From NCBI RefSeq assembly GCF_024703995.1, contig NZ_JAMXQV010000026.1, positions 62,001 through 126,000 of the forward strand: a stretch of 64,000 bases of DNA, written 5' to 3'. The stretch is from Amycolatopsis iheyensis. GTDB taxonomy: Bacteria > Actinomycetota > Actinomycetes > Mycobacteriales > Pseudonocardiaceae. Made by a program: the position numbers and the translations under genes. Each line of letters starts with the position of its first letter. Within the stretch, counting starts at the first letter, position 1. The notes below the pieces were generated by a model. That model saw only the letters and a list, made by a program, of their open reading frames with translations. It had not been told where the DNA came from and made no database searches. Below are positions 39,889 to 49,087 of this stretch, piece after piece.

Positions 39889-41109
39889 ATGACCGAAGTC
39901 GCCGATCCCACCACCCGGGGCGAGGTCTTCCCGCTCGACCGCACCTGCCCCTTCGCCCCGCCACCGGCGTACGAGAAGCTGCGCGAAGCCGGCCCGGTCC
40001 AGCGCGTCGGCCTGCCCGACGGCTCCGAGGCGTGGGCCATCACCCGCCTGGAAGAGGTCCGGCAGATGCTGACCGACCCGCGGTTCAGCTCCAACCGGTT
40101 CAACCCCGGCTTCCCGGTGCTGACGAAGGAGGGCCGGCCGCAGCGCCGCCGCTTCACCGCGTCGCTGATCAACATGGACCCGCCGGAGCACGGCGCCGCC
40201 CGCCGCGAGGTCGTCGGCGAGTTCACCGTCAAGCGGATGAAGGCCCTGCAGCCGCGGATCCAGCAGATCGTCGACGAGCACATCGACGCGATCCTCGCCG
40301 GCCCGAAGCCCGCCGACCTCGTCTCCGCGCTGAGCCTGCCGGTGCCGTCGCTGGTCATCTGCGAGCAGCTCGGCGTCCCGTACGCCGACCACGACTTCTT
40401 CCAGTCGCGCAGCTCCACGCTGCTGAACCGGGAGGTGACGCAGCAGGCGCGCATGCAGTCCGTCGAGGAGCTGCAGGGTTACCTCGACGAGCTGGTCAGC
40501 GCCAAGGAGGCCGACCCGACCGACGACCTGCTCGGCCGCCAGGTCCTCAAGCAGCGCGAGGAGCACGGCGAGGCCGACCACGACTCGCTGGTCTCGCTGG
40601 CGTTCCTCCTGCTCCTCGCCGGGCACGAGACGACGGCGAACATGATCTCGCTGGGCACCGTCGCGCTGCTGGAGAACCCGGACCAGCTCGAGATCGTCAA
40701 GAACGACCCGGGCAAGACGCTCGACGCCGTCGAGGAGCTGCTGCGGTACTTCACGATCGCCGAGTTCGCGACCGCGCGCGTCGCCACCGAGGACGTCGAG
40801 ATCGGCGGCCAGCTGATCCGCGAAGGCGAGGGCGTCCTCGGCCTGAGCTACTCCGGCAACCGCGACGAAGCCGCGTTCGAGAACGCCGACGAGCTCGACC
40901 TCGAGCGCGGCGCGCGCCACCACGTCGCGTTCGGCTTCGGGCCGCACCAGTGCCTGGGCCAGAACCTGGCCCGGATGGAACTGCAGATCGTCTTCGACAC
41001 GCTGTTCCGCCGCATCCCGGACCTCAAGCTGGCCGCGCCGGTCGACCAGCTCCCGTTCAAGCACGACTCGTCGATCTTCGGCCTCTACTGCCTGCCCGTG
41101 ACCTGGTGA
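39889..41109 (+). CDS. Cytochrome P450, first of a tandem pair
   Basis: A 406-residue soluble bacterial P450 of the CYP105/107 style. I-helix LLAGHETTANMISLG carries the acid-Thr oxygen-activation pair, K-helix is VEELLRYF (ExxR), and the heme loop is FGFGPHQCLGQNLAR. The N-terminus starts RTCPFAPPPAYEKLREAGP. It hydroxylates small organic molecules with electrons from the ferredoxin encoded at the end of the operon. It shares long identical stretches with the next P450 (PVPSLVICE.LGVPYADHDFF, LARMELQIVFDTLFRR), so the two arose by local duplication. Confidence 0.96.
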   Translation: MTEVADPTTRGEVFPLDRTCPFAPPPAYEKLREAGPVQRVGLPDGSEAWAITRLEEVRQMLTDPRFSSNRFNPGFPVLTKEGRPQRRRFTASLINMDPPEHGAARREVVGEFTVKRMKALQPRIQQIVDEHIDAILAGPKPADLVSALSLPVPSLVICEQLGVPYADHDFFQSRSSTLLNREVTQQARMQSVEELQGYLDELVSAKEADPTDDLLGRQVLKQREEHGEADHDSLVSLAFLLLLAGHETTANMISLGTVALLENPDQLEIVKNDPGKTLDAVEELLRYFTIAEFATARVATEDVEIGGQLIREGEGVLGLSYSGNRDEAAFENADELDLERGARHHVAFGFGPHQCLGQNLARMELQIVFDTLFRRIPDLKLAAPVDQLPFKHDSSIFGLYCLPVTW

Positions 41110-41119
41110 AGGGATCGTC

Positions 41120-42319
41120 ATGACGACCGTCGAACAGCACGAGTTCCCGATGACCCGCACGTGTCCCTTCGCGCCGCCGCCGGCGTACGAAGAGATCCGC
41201 GAGAGCGACTCCGTCGAGCGGGTCGGACTGCCCGACGGCGGCCACGCCTGGGTGGTCACCCGGCACGAGGACGTCCGGACGGTGCTGAACGACCGGCGCT
41301 TCAGCGCCGACCGGCAGCACCCGGACTTCCCGCAGCTGATCAAGGGCGGGTTCCGGCGCAAGGGCGACGAGCGCACCATGATCACCATGGACGCGCCCGA
41401 GCACGGGCCGGCCCGCAAGGCCGTGCTCGGCGAGTTCACGGTCCGCCGGATGGAGGCGCTGCGGCCGCGGATCCAGGAGATCGTCGACGGCCAGATCGAC
41501 GCGCTGCTGGCCGGGCCGAACCCGGGTGACCTGGTCGAGAAGCTGTCGCTGCCGGTGCCGTCGCTGGTCATCTGCGAAATGCTGGGCGTGCCCTACGCCG
41601 ACCACGACTTCTTCCAGACCCACACGGCGAAGATCATCAAGCGCTCGACGACCCCGGAAGACCGGCGGGCGGCGTTCGACACCATCCGCGGCTACATGGC
41701 GGACCTGATCGCCGAGAAGGAGCAGAACCCGCCGGACGACCTGCTCGGGCGCCAGATCGTCAAGCTCCGCGAGGAGGGCACTTACCGGCGGGAGTCGCTG
41801 GCCGCGACCGGGTTCCTGCTGCTGGTGGCCGGGCACGAGACGACGGCGAACATGATTTCGCTGTCCACCGTGGCGTTCCTGCAGAACCCGGCGCAGCTCG
41901 CGGTGATCAAGGGCGACCCGGGCAAGACGCTCGACGCCGTCGAGGAGATGCTGCGTTACTGGACGATCGTCGACGCGGCCACCGCGCGCCTGTGCGTCGA
42001 GGACATCGAGGTCGGCGGGCAGCTGATCCGCGCCGGTGAGGGCGTGCTGGCGCTGGGCTACGCGGCCAACCGCGACCCGCGGGCGTTCGACGACCCGGAC
42101 GCCCTCGACATCGAGCGCGGCGCGCGTCACCACGTCGCGTTCGGCTTCGGGCCGCACCAGTGCCTCGGCCAGAACCTCGCCCGGATGGAGCTGCAGATCG
42201 TGTTCGACACGCTGTTCCGGCGGGTGCCTTCGCTGGCGCTGGGAGCGGAGGTCGACGACCTGGCGTTCAAGGACGACGCGAACATCTACGGCCTGTACCG
42301 GCTGCCGGTGACCTGGTAG
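41120..42319 (+). CDS. Cytochrome P450, second of a tandem pair
   Basis: A 399-residue paralogue of the previous gene, with LVAGHETTANMISLS, EEMLRYW and the same FGFGPHQCLGQNLAR heme loop. The main differences from the first copy are in the substrate-recognition stretches (for example PQLIKGGFRRKGDERTM near residue 74-90 and the B-C loop), suggesting changed specificity after duplication. It starts 10 bp after the first P450 with its own GAAGGGATCGTC ribosome site. The ferredoxin follows 40 bp later. All three form an operon controlled from the TetR spacer. Confidence 0.96.
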   Translation: MTTVEQHEFPMTRTCPFAPPPAYEEIRESDSVERVGLPDGGHAWVVTRHEDVRTVLNDRRFSADRQHPDFPQLIKGGFRRKGDERTMITMDAPEHGPARKAVLGEFTVRRMEALRPRIQEIVDGQIDALLAGPNPGDLVEKLSLPVPSLVICEMLGVPYADHDFFQTHTAKIIKRSTTPEDRRAAFDTIRGYMADLIAEKEQNPPDDLLGRQIVKLREEGTYRRESLAATGFLLLVAGHETTANMISLSTVAFLQNPAQLAVIKGDPGKTLDAVEEMLRYWTIVDAATARLCVEDIEVGGQLIRAGEGVLALGYAANRDPRAFDDPDALDIERGARHHVAFGFGPHQCLGQNLARMELQIVFDTLFRRVPSLALGAEVDDLAFKDDANIYGLYRLPVTW

Positions 42320-42359
42320 AGATCGAAGAGCCATCCCACCACAGTCAGAAGGAAGAACG

Positions 42360-42554
42360 ATGAAGATCATCGCGGACACCGGCAAGTGCGTCGGCGCCGG
42401 TCAGTGCGTGCTCACCGAGCCCGCGCTGTTCGACCAGAGCGAGGACGACGGCACGGTCATCGTGCTCGACGACCAGCCGGAAGGCGAGCTGGTCGAGAAG
42501 GCCCGCGAAGCGGTGCACGTCTGCCCCAGCCAGGCCCTCTCGCTGCAGGAGTGA
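42360..42554 (+). CDS. 3Fe-4S ferredoxin
   Basis: A 64-residue ferredoxin with the single-cluster pattern CVGAGQC (CX5C) near the N-terminus and VHVCPSQAL near the C-terminus, so three cysteines available, typical of the [3Fe-4S] ferredoxins encoded beside actinomycete P450s. It passes electrons from a ferredoxin reductase to the P450s; no reductase gene is in the operon, so a housekeeping one must serve. Followed by a strong terminator. Confidence 0.95.
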   Translation: MKIIADTGKCVGAGQCVLTEPALFDQSEDDGTVIVLDDQPEGELVEKAREAVHVCPSQALSLQE

Positions 42555-42560
42555 CGAGAA

Positions 42561-42600
42561 CGGCCACCTCGCGGGCAAGGGGTTTCCCGCGAGGTGGCCG
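42561..42600. terminator. Bidirectional terminator between ferredoxin and ABC ATPase genes
   Basis: Perfect 15-bp arms CGGCCACCTCGCGGG (42561-42575) and complement (42586-42600) with a 10-base loop, located seven bases after the ferredoxin stop and 12 bases before the convergent ABC ATPase stop. No long U-tract on either side. Confidence 0.9.
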
Positions 42601-42612
42601 TGGCCTGTTCTT

Positions 42613-43686
<1,074 letters not shown>

Positions 43687-43688
43687 GG

Positions 43689-44525
43689 CTACTTCACCGC
43701 TCCCATCGACAGCCCGCGGACGAGGTGGTTCTGCGCGATCCAGCCGACGATCATCACCGGCAGCGAGGCCAGCAGCGCGGCGGCGGAAAGCTGGGCCCAG
43801 TACAGGCCCTCACTGGTGATGAACCCGACGAGGAACACCGGCACGGTGCCGGCCCGCGCCGCCGTCAGGTTGACCGCGTAGAAGAACTCGGTCCAGGAGA
43901 AGATGACGCAGATCAGCGCGGTCGCCGCGATCCCGGGCGCCACCACCGGCATGATGATCTTGCGCAGCAGCGTCGGCAGGTTCGCGCCGTCGATGCGGCC
44001 CGCCTCGATCATCTCGTGCGGCACCTCGAGGAAGAACGACCGCATCATCCAGATGGCCAGCGGCAGGTTCATCGACGTGTAGAGGATGACCAGCGCCCAC
44101 ACCGTGTCCAGCAGCTCGGTGTTCTGGGAGATGATGTACAGCGGGATGATCGCCGCGACGATCGGCAGCATCTTCGTCGAGAGGAAGAACCCGAGCGCGT
44201 TCGACGTGCCCTTCACCGGCGCCAGCGAAAGCGCGTAGGCCGCCGGGACGCCGAAGAGCAGCACCAGGGCCGTCGACAGGATCGTGACGAACGCCGAGTT
44301 CGACAGGTACGGCAGGAATCCTCCACTGAGGACGTTGCCGATCTGGTCGAACGTCGGGGTGAACAGCAGCTTCGGCGGGTCGGTGTAGGCGTCGGCCTCC
44401 TGCTTGAACGCCGTGAGGATCATCCACAGCAGCGGGAAGACGAACAGGATCGCGATCACCCAGGTCGCCAGAGTCAGCGAACCCTTGCCGTACTGCTTCT
44501 TGCGGGTGGCGACAGCCGTGGTCAT
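43689..44525 (-). CDS. ABC transporter permease (MalG type)
   Basis: A 278-residue inner-membrane permease with six segments and the ATPase-contacting EAA-type loop IEAGRIDGANLPTLLRKI. It is the MalG/AraQ-like partner of the upstream permease. The N-terminus MTTAVATRKKQYGKGS is cytoplasmic. Its ATG overlaps the stop of the other permease gene (ATGA). Confidence 0.93.
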   Translation of the reverse strand: MTTAVATRKKQYGKGSLTLATWVIAILFVFPLLWMILTAFKQEADAYTDPPKLLFTPTFDQIGNVLSGGFLPYLSNSAFVTILSTALVLLFGVPAAYALSLAPVKGTSNALGFFLSTKMLPIVAAIIPLYIISQNTELLDTVWALVILYTSMNLPLAIWMMRSFFLEVPHEMIEAGRIDGANLPTLLRKIIMPVVAPGIAATALICVIFSWTEFFYAVNLTAARAGTVPVFLVGFITSEGLYWAQLSAAALLASLPVMIVGWIAQNHLVRGLSMGAVK

Positions 44526-45454
44526 TTGATTCCTCCGCTCACGGAGAACGTGCGGAACATCAAGCGCAGCGCGAAGGTCGCGACGATCATCGTCAGGATC
44601 ACGACGATCACACCCATCGCCGACGACTGGCCGACGTCGAAGCCTTCGAACGCGCGCTGGTAGATGTAGTACGGCAGGTTGGTGCTGGCCGTGCCCGGCC
44701 CGCCCTGCGTCATCAGGAAGATCGCGTCGAAGCTGTTCACGATGTAGATCGCGCCCAGCAGCGTCGCCAGCTGCAGGAACCGGGACAGGTGCGGCAGCGT
44801 GATGGAGACGAACGTGCGCCACCGGCTGGCACCGTCCACAGAGGCCGCTTCCAGGACCTCTTTGGACTGGCTCTGCAGGCCCGCGAGGATCAGCAGCATC
44901 ATGAACGGCGTCCACTGCCACACGATCTGCGCCATCACCGAGGCCAGCGGGAACTCCGAAAGCCAGTCGACGTCGGTGCCGAAGACGAAGTGCAGCAACC
45001 CGTAGGTCGGGTCGAACATCGTCGTCTTCCACAGCAGCGCACCGGCCGCCGGCAGGATGAGGAACGGCGTGATCAGCAGCGTCCGGACGACACCGCGGCC
45101 GAAGAACTTCCGGTCCAGCAGGATCGCCAGGCCGAGCCCGAGCAGCAGCGCGACCAGCACGCACACCACCGTCAGCAGCACGGTGTTGAGCAGCGCGACC
45201 AGGAACGTCGTGTCGCTGAAGACGTCGATGTAGTTGTCGAGGCCGACGAAGTGCCGGGAGCCCGGCCGGACCAGGTTCCACGACTGGAACGAGTAGAACA
45301 CGGTGAGCAGGAACGGCAGCTGCGTCACCGCGATCACGAAGATCAACGCGGGCAGCAGCGGCAGCCGCCGCTTGGCCGCGGTGCTCAGGCCCTTCTTCTC
45401 TTCGGTCTTGGTGCGGGTCTGGGTCTTGGGGGTGTCTACGGAGAGCGTGGACAT
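44522..45454 (-). CDS. ABC transporter permease (MalF type)
   Basis: A 310-residue permease with six or seven segments and the EAA loop VLEAASVDGASRWRTFVSIT. It forms a heterodimer channel with the MalG-type permease. The start was taken at the ATG (MSTLSVDTPKTQT) that shares a base with the solute-binding protein stop; a GTG just before it is also possible. A 30-residue charged cytoplasmic N-terminus precedes the first helix. Confidence 0.93.
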   Translation of the reverse strand: MSTLSVDTPKTQTRTKTEEKKGLSTAAKRRLPLLPALIFVIAVTQLPFLLTVFYSFQSWNLVRPGSRHFVGLDNYIDVFSDTTFLVALLNTVLLTVVCVLVALLLGLGLAILLDRKFFGRGVVRTLLITPFLILPAAGALLWKTTMFDPTYGLLHFVFGTDVDWLSEFPLASVMAQIVWQWTPFMMLLILAGLQSQSKEVLEAASVDGASRWRTFVSITLPHLSRFLQLATLLGAIYIVNSFDAIFLMTQGGPGTASTNLPYYIYQRAFEGFDVGQSSAMGVIVVILTMIVATFALRLMFRTFSVSGGIK

Positions 45455-46788
45455 CACTGCACCGCCTTGTAGGAGTCGCCCACGGTCTGGGCGTAGTCCT
45501 GGGACTGCTTCAACGCGTCGTCAACGGACTCGCGGCCGGCGATCGCCGCCGACAGCTGCTGGCTCACCCGGGTGCCCAGGTCCTGGAACTCGGGGATGCC
45601 GACGAACTGGATGCCGGGGTAGGGCACCGGGTTCGCCATGGCCTTCTGCTGGTTCGCGTCCGCGATACCGTCCAAAGTGGGCTTCGCGTAGGCCGCGGCG
45701 GCCTTGGCGTAGTCCGGGATGTCGTAAGTGGACTGACGAACGCCCGGCGGCACGCGGTTCCAGCCGTAGGTCTGGCCGACCTTCTGCACGTAGGCCTTGT
45801 CGGTCATCCAGGCCATGAACTTCCAGGCCGCGTCCTTGTCCTTGGCGACCTTCGGGATGCCCAGCGCCCAGGTGTAGAGCCAGCCGCTGGCCTGCGTCTT
45901 GACGACCGGCGCCGGCGCGTACCCGGACTTGCCGACGATCTTGCTGCTGGAGGGGTCCTCGTTGGTGCCCGCCATGACCGTCGCGTCGTACCACATCGCC
46001 GCGTTGCCCTGCGTGTACCGCGTGCCGCACTCGGAGAACCCGGCGCTGGAGGCGCCGACCTCGCCGTGCTCGCGGATCAGGTTGACGTAGAAGTTCGCGG
46101 CGTCCTTGAACTCCGGCGACGTCAGCTTGGCGTTCCAGTCCTTGTCGAACCACTGCGCGCCGAAGGTGTTGGCCACGGTGGTGAACGGCGCGAGGCTCTC
46201 GCCCCAGCCGGGCTTGCCGCGCAGGCAGATGCCGGCGACGCCGTTGGCCTTGTCGTCGAGCTTCGCGGCGAACTCGGAGATCTGCTGCCAGGTCGGCTTG
46301 GCCGGCATGGTGATCCCGGCCTTCTCGAAGAGGTCCTTGCGGTAGGCCAGGAACGACGACTCGCCGTAGAACGGCACCGCGTACATCTGGTTCTGGTACG
46401 ACAGCGACTGCTTGATGCTGGGGATGAAGTCGCCTTCGTCGTAACCCGGGGTGGCGGCCATGTGCGGTTCGAGGTTCTCGAGCCAGCCGTTGGCCGCCCA
46501 CTGCGGGGCCTCGTAGTTGCTGATCATGACGACGTCGAACTCGCCGCCCTCGGTGGCGGTCGACGCGGTGATCTTCGCGCGGGCCTGGTTTTCCGGCAGC
46601 GAAACGAACTTCAGGTTGATGCCGGTGGCCTTCTCGAACTCCGGCGCGAGCGAGATCGCGTCCTTCATCTGCGGGTTCGACACGATCGCGATGACGAGCG
46701 TGCTCCCGCCGGTGCCGACCGAGCCGGCCCCGGCGCACCCGGTGACCAGCAAGGATGTCGCGGCGAAAAGGGTGAGGAGCTTACGCAC
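45454..46788 (-). CDS. Extracellular solute-binding lipoprotein (polyol/sugar)
   Basis: A 444-residue family-1 binding protein with signal peptide and lipobox LLVTGCAG, anchored outside the membrane and delivering substrate to the permeases. Features include FDVVMISNYEAPQWAANGWL, YAVPFYGESSFLAYRKDLF and WKFMAWMTDKAYVQKVGQTYG, as in the sorbitol/mannitol-binding SmoE/MtlE group. GTG start overlapping the dehydrogenase stop by 8 bp with GGAGG upstream. With a polyol-type dehydrogenase and SorC regulator in the locus, a sugar alcohol is the most likely ligand. Confidence 0.93.
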   Translation of the reverse strand: MRKLLTLFAATSLLVTGCAGAGSVGTGGSTLVIAIVSNPQMKDAISLAPEFEKATGINLKFVSLPENQARAKITASTATEGGEFDVVMISNYEAPQWAANGWLENLEPHMAATPGYDEGDFIPSIKQSLSYQNQMYAVPFYGESSFLAYRKDLFEKAGITMPAKPTWQQISEFAAKLDDKANGVAGICLRGKPGWGESLAPFTTVANTFGAQWFDKDWNAKLTSPEFKDAANFYVNLIREHGEVGASSAGFSECGTRYTQGNAAMWYDATVMAGTNEDPSSSKIVGKSGYAPAPVVKTQASGWLYTWALGIPKVAKDKDAAWKFMAWMTDKAYVQKVGQTYGWNRVPPGVRQSTYDIPDYAKAAAAYAKPTLDGIADANQQKAMANPVPYPGIQFVGIPEFQDLGTRVSQQLSAAIAGRESVDDALKQSQDYAQTVGDSYKAVQ

Positions 46789-47785
46789 GGCCGCCTCCCG
46801 GGAGTACCTGCACCTTGAGGCCCGCGCCGCTGCGCATCTTGGCCAGCGCCTCGGGGTACTGCTCCAGCGGCAGCGTGTCGGTGAGCAGCGCGCCGGTGTC
46901 GATCGCGCCGCTCGCGACGAGGTCGAGCGCGGCGCCGTAGCTGTTCAGCACGGCCATCGAGCCGACGATGGTGATCTCGTCGTTGTAGATCCGGAACGGC
47001 GAGAGCGCGACGCGGGCTTCGGCCGGGGCGACGCCGAAGACGAGCAGGCGGCCGCCGCGGCGGATGGAGTCGAACGCCGCCTCGATCGCGGGGGCGGCGC
47101 CGGTGCAGTCGACGGCGACGTCGAACTTCTCGCCGTTCAGCTCGCCGACGTCGGCCGCGGTGGCGACGGCGCCGAGGCTCGTCGCGCGGGGCAGGCGGTC
47201 CTTGTTGCGGTCGACCACGGTGACCTTCGCGCCCGAGCGCTGCAGCAGCTGCTGCATGATCAGGCCCATCGTGCCGGCGCCGACGACGAGGAAGTTCTCC
47301 CCGGCTTCGACGCCGACGCGGCGCACGCCGTGCACCGCGCAGGAAACGGGCTCGACCAGCGCGCCCTGTTCCCAGGTCATCGAGTCGGGCATCCGGTAGC
47401 AGTTGGCGGAGGGGACGGCGACGTACTCGGCGAAGGCGCCGTCGACCGTGTCTCCGGTGGCGTTCCAGTTCGCGCAGAGGTTGCCGTGGCCGGAACGGCA
47501 CGGGCCGCAGTAGCCGCAGAACAGTGACGGGTCGACGGCGACGCGGTCGCCGACCTGCCAGCCGCCCGGCACATCCGCGCCGAGCTCGACGATCTCCCCG
47601 GCGAACTCGTGGCCGGGGACGATCGGGTACGGGGTGGGCGGGAAGTGCCCGTCCGCGATGTGCAGGTCGGTGCCGCAGATGCCGCACGCGCCGACCTTGA
47701 CGACTACCTGCCGTTCTCCCGGTTTCGGATCGGGCACCTCGCCGACCCGGACCTGGCCGGGCCGGTCGATGATGGCGGCACGCAT
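46781..47785 (-). CDS. Zinc-dependent polyol/alcohol dehydrogenase
   Basis: A 334-residue MDR dehydrogenase (sorbitol/threonine dehydrogenase-like). The catalytic zinc site is GACGICGTDLH, with GHEFAGEIVELG (His-Glu), the structural zinc cysteines are in CGYCGPCRSGHGNLC, and the NAD fold in FLVVGAGTMGLIMQQLL. It oxidises a sugar alcohol to the ketose in the cytoplasm, the first step after import. I chose the ATG at 47785 with AGGAAGGGG seven bases upstream. First gene of the minus-strand transport operon, divergent from the SorC regulator. Confidence 0.93.
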   Translation of the reverse strand: MRAAIIDRPGQVRVGEVPDPKPGERQVVVKVGACGICGTDLHIADGHFPPTPYPIVPGHEFAGEIVELGADVPGGWQVGDRVAVDPSLFCGYCGPCRSGHGNLCANWNATGDTVDGAFAEYVAVPSANCYRMPDSMTWEQGALVEPVSCAVHGVRRVGVEAGENFLVVGAGTMGLIMQQLLQRSGAKVTVVDRNKDRLPRATSLGAVATAADVGELNGEKFDVAVDCTGAAPAIEAAFDSIRRGGRLLVFGVAPAEARVALSPFRIYNDEITIVGSMAVLNSYGAALDLVASGAIDTGALLTDTLPLEQYPEALAKMRSGAGLKVQVLPGGGRA

Positions 47786-47802
47786 GCCTAGCCCCTTCCT
47801 CG

Positions 47803-47816
47803 CGCTCATATGAGCG
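47803..47816. promoter_or_regulatory. SorC operator candidate 1 (before dehydrogenase gene)
   Basis: CGCTCATATGAGCG is a perfect 14-bp palindrome 17 bp upstream of the dehydrogenase ATG, just beyond its ribosome site. The same core recurs at 47908-47919 next to the regulator gene, so both are likely bound by the SorC protein. Confidence 0.7.
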
Positions 47817-47860
47817 GCGTTGACCTATGGCGTCGAGAACATGTGAAGGCATTAGAGGTC

Positions 47861-47919
47861 TGACGTCGGTGTTACGTCAACCTTTCGGGCGGATTTCGGG
47901 CTATAGTGCTCAGATGAGC
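47861..47919 (+). promoter_or_regulatory. SorC promoter with operator candidate 2 on the start codon
   Basis: TATAGT (47902-47907) is a -10 six bases before the ATG at 47914, so the regulator mRNA is probably leaderless. GCTCAGATGAGC (47908-47919), one base from the perfect site at 47803, covers the start codon itself, a position suited to autorepression. Upstream, TGACGT (47861-47866) and ACGTCA (47874-47879) form another inverted pair near the -35 region. Confidence 0.65.
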
Positions 47920-48894
47920 GCTTCTCGCAAGGGTGCCTCGCTCTCGGAAGCGATGCTGCTCGCCACCATCGCCCGGCGCTTCTACGTGCAGGGACGCTCC
48001 AAGCTGGAGATCGCCGACGAGTTCGGCGTCAGCCGGTTCAAGGTGGCCCGGATGCTCGACACGGCCAGGGAGTCCGGCCTGGTCAGGGTGGAGTTCTCGC
48101 TGCCGGCGCCGGTGGACCTGGCGCTGTCGGACGAGGTGCGCTCGGCGTACGGCCTGAAGCAGGCCCTGGTGCTCGAACGCTCAACCGAGCGCGAGCCCAA
48201 GGAAGTCGTGCGGGCCAAGATCGGCACGCTGGCCGCGCGGCTGCTGGAGGAGGTCGTCCGGCCGGACGACGTCGTCGGGCTGTCGTGGGCGCGGTCGGTG
48301 AACGCGATGACCGAGGCGATCCGGACGCTGCCGCGCTGCCCGATCGTCCAGCTGTGCGGGGTGCAGGCCGGGATGGACATGCGCGGCCGCTCGGTGGAGA
48401 CGGTCAGCCGCGTGACGTCGGTGTCCGGCGGTGACGCGTACCCGATCTTCGGCCCGCTGGTGCTCCCGGACCGCCGCACGACGGAGACGCTGCGACGCCA
48501 GCCGGGCATCGCGGAGACGTTCGGCCAGTTCCGGAACCTGACGAAAGCCGTGGTCAGCATCGGCGCGTGGCAACCGGGCGAGTCGACGGTGTACGACGCG
48601 CTGGACGAGGCCGAGCGAGCGGCGATCGCGGCCCGCGGCGCGACGGCGGAGGTGGCGGCCCGGCTGTTCGACGCGTCGGGCAACGCGTTGTCGACCGGGC
48701 TGGCGCACCACGTGCTGGCGATCAGCCACGAGGAGCTGATGGCGGTCCCGGAGGTGATCGCGCTGGGGTACAGCCGCCCGAAGGCGTCGGCGGTGGACGC
48801 GGTGCTGCGGTCGGGCATGGTGTCGACCCTGATCACCGACGAGGCGGCGGCGGTGCCGTTGCTGGCGCTGGCGGCGAAGAACCCACCCCGCTGA
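47914..48894 (+). CDS. SorC/DeoR-type sugar-binding transcriptional regulator
   Basis: A 326-residue regulator: N-terminal helix-turn-helix AMLLATIARRFYVQGRSKLE and IADEFGVSRFKVARMLDTAR, then the SorC sugar-phosphate-binding domain with DDVVGLSWARSVNAMTEAI, VQLCGVQ and GISHEEL-like AISHEELMAVPEVIALGYS. The inducer is probably a phosphorylated or free polyol. It is divergent from the transport operon, and two copies of its probable operator flank the spacer. I chose the ATG at 47914, where the -10 and operator positions agree. Confidence 0.92.
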   Translation: MSASRKGASLSEAMLLATIARRFYVQGRSKLEIADEFGVSRFKVARMLDTARESGLVRVEFSLPAPVDLALSDEVRSAYGLKQALVLERSTEREPKEVVRAKIGTLAARLLEEVVRPDDVVGLSWARSVNAMTEAIRTLPRCPIVQLCGVQAGMDMRGRSVETVSRVTSVSGGDAYPIFGPLVLPDRRTTETLRRQPGIAETFGQFRNLTKAVVSIGAWQPGESTVYDALDEAERAAIAARGATAEVAARLFDASGNALSTGLAHHVLAISHEELMAVPEVIALGYSRPKASAVDAVLRSGMVSTLITDEAAAVPLLALAAKNPPR

Positions 48895-48902
48895 GCCGTG
48901 CA

Positions 48903-48960
48903 GCACGAGTTCCGCCTTCAATCACGCGAGATCCGGCTTCAAGCACGCGAGATCCGGCTA
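48903..48960. repeat. 21-nt repeat array B (three units)
   Basis: Three reverse-oriented units follow the SorC stop: the core CAATCAC at 48919, CAAGCAC at 48940 (exactly 21 nt later) and a decayed third; the units share GAGATCCGGCTTCAA. This is the same family as arrays at 18481-18584 and 56454-56600. The remaining spacer up to 49087 holds no recognisable gene. Confidence 0.85.
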
Positions 48961-49087
48961 CTCCCCCGGCGGTACGGTCCGCTCGCGGGCGTACTCCGCC
49001 GGGTGCAGGCCCGGCCTCCCCGGCTCCGGGACGAAACCCGGGTCGCGCCCGATGTGCCCTTTCCGCGACTCCGCGAGCCTGGACCGC

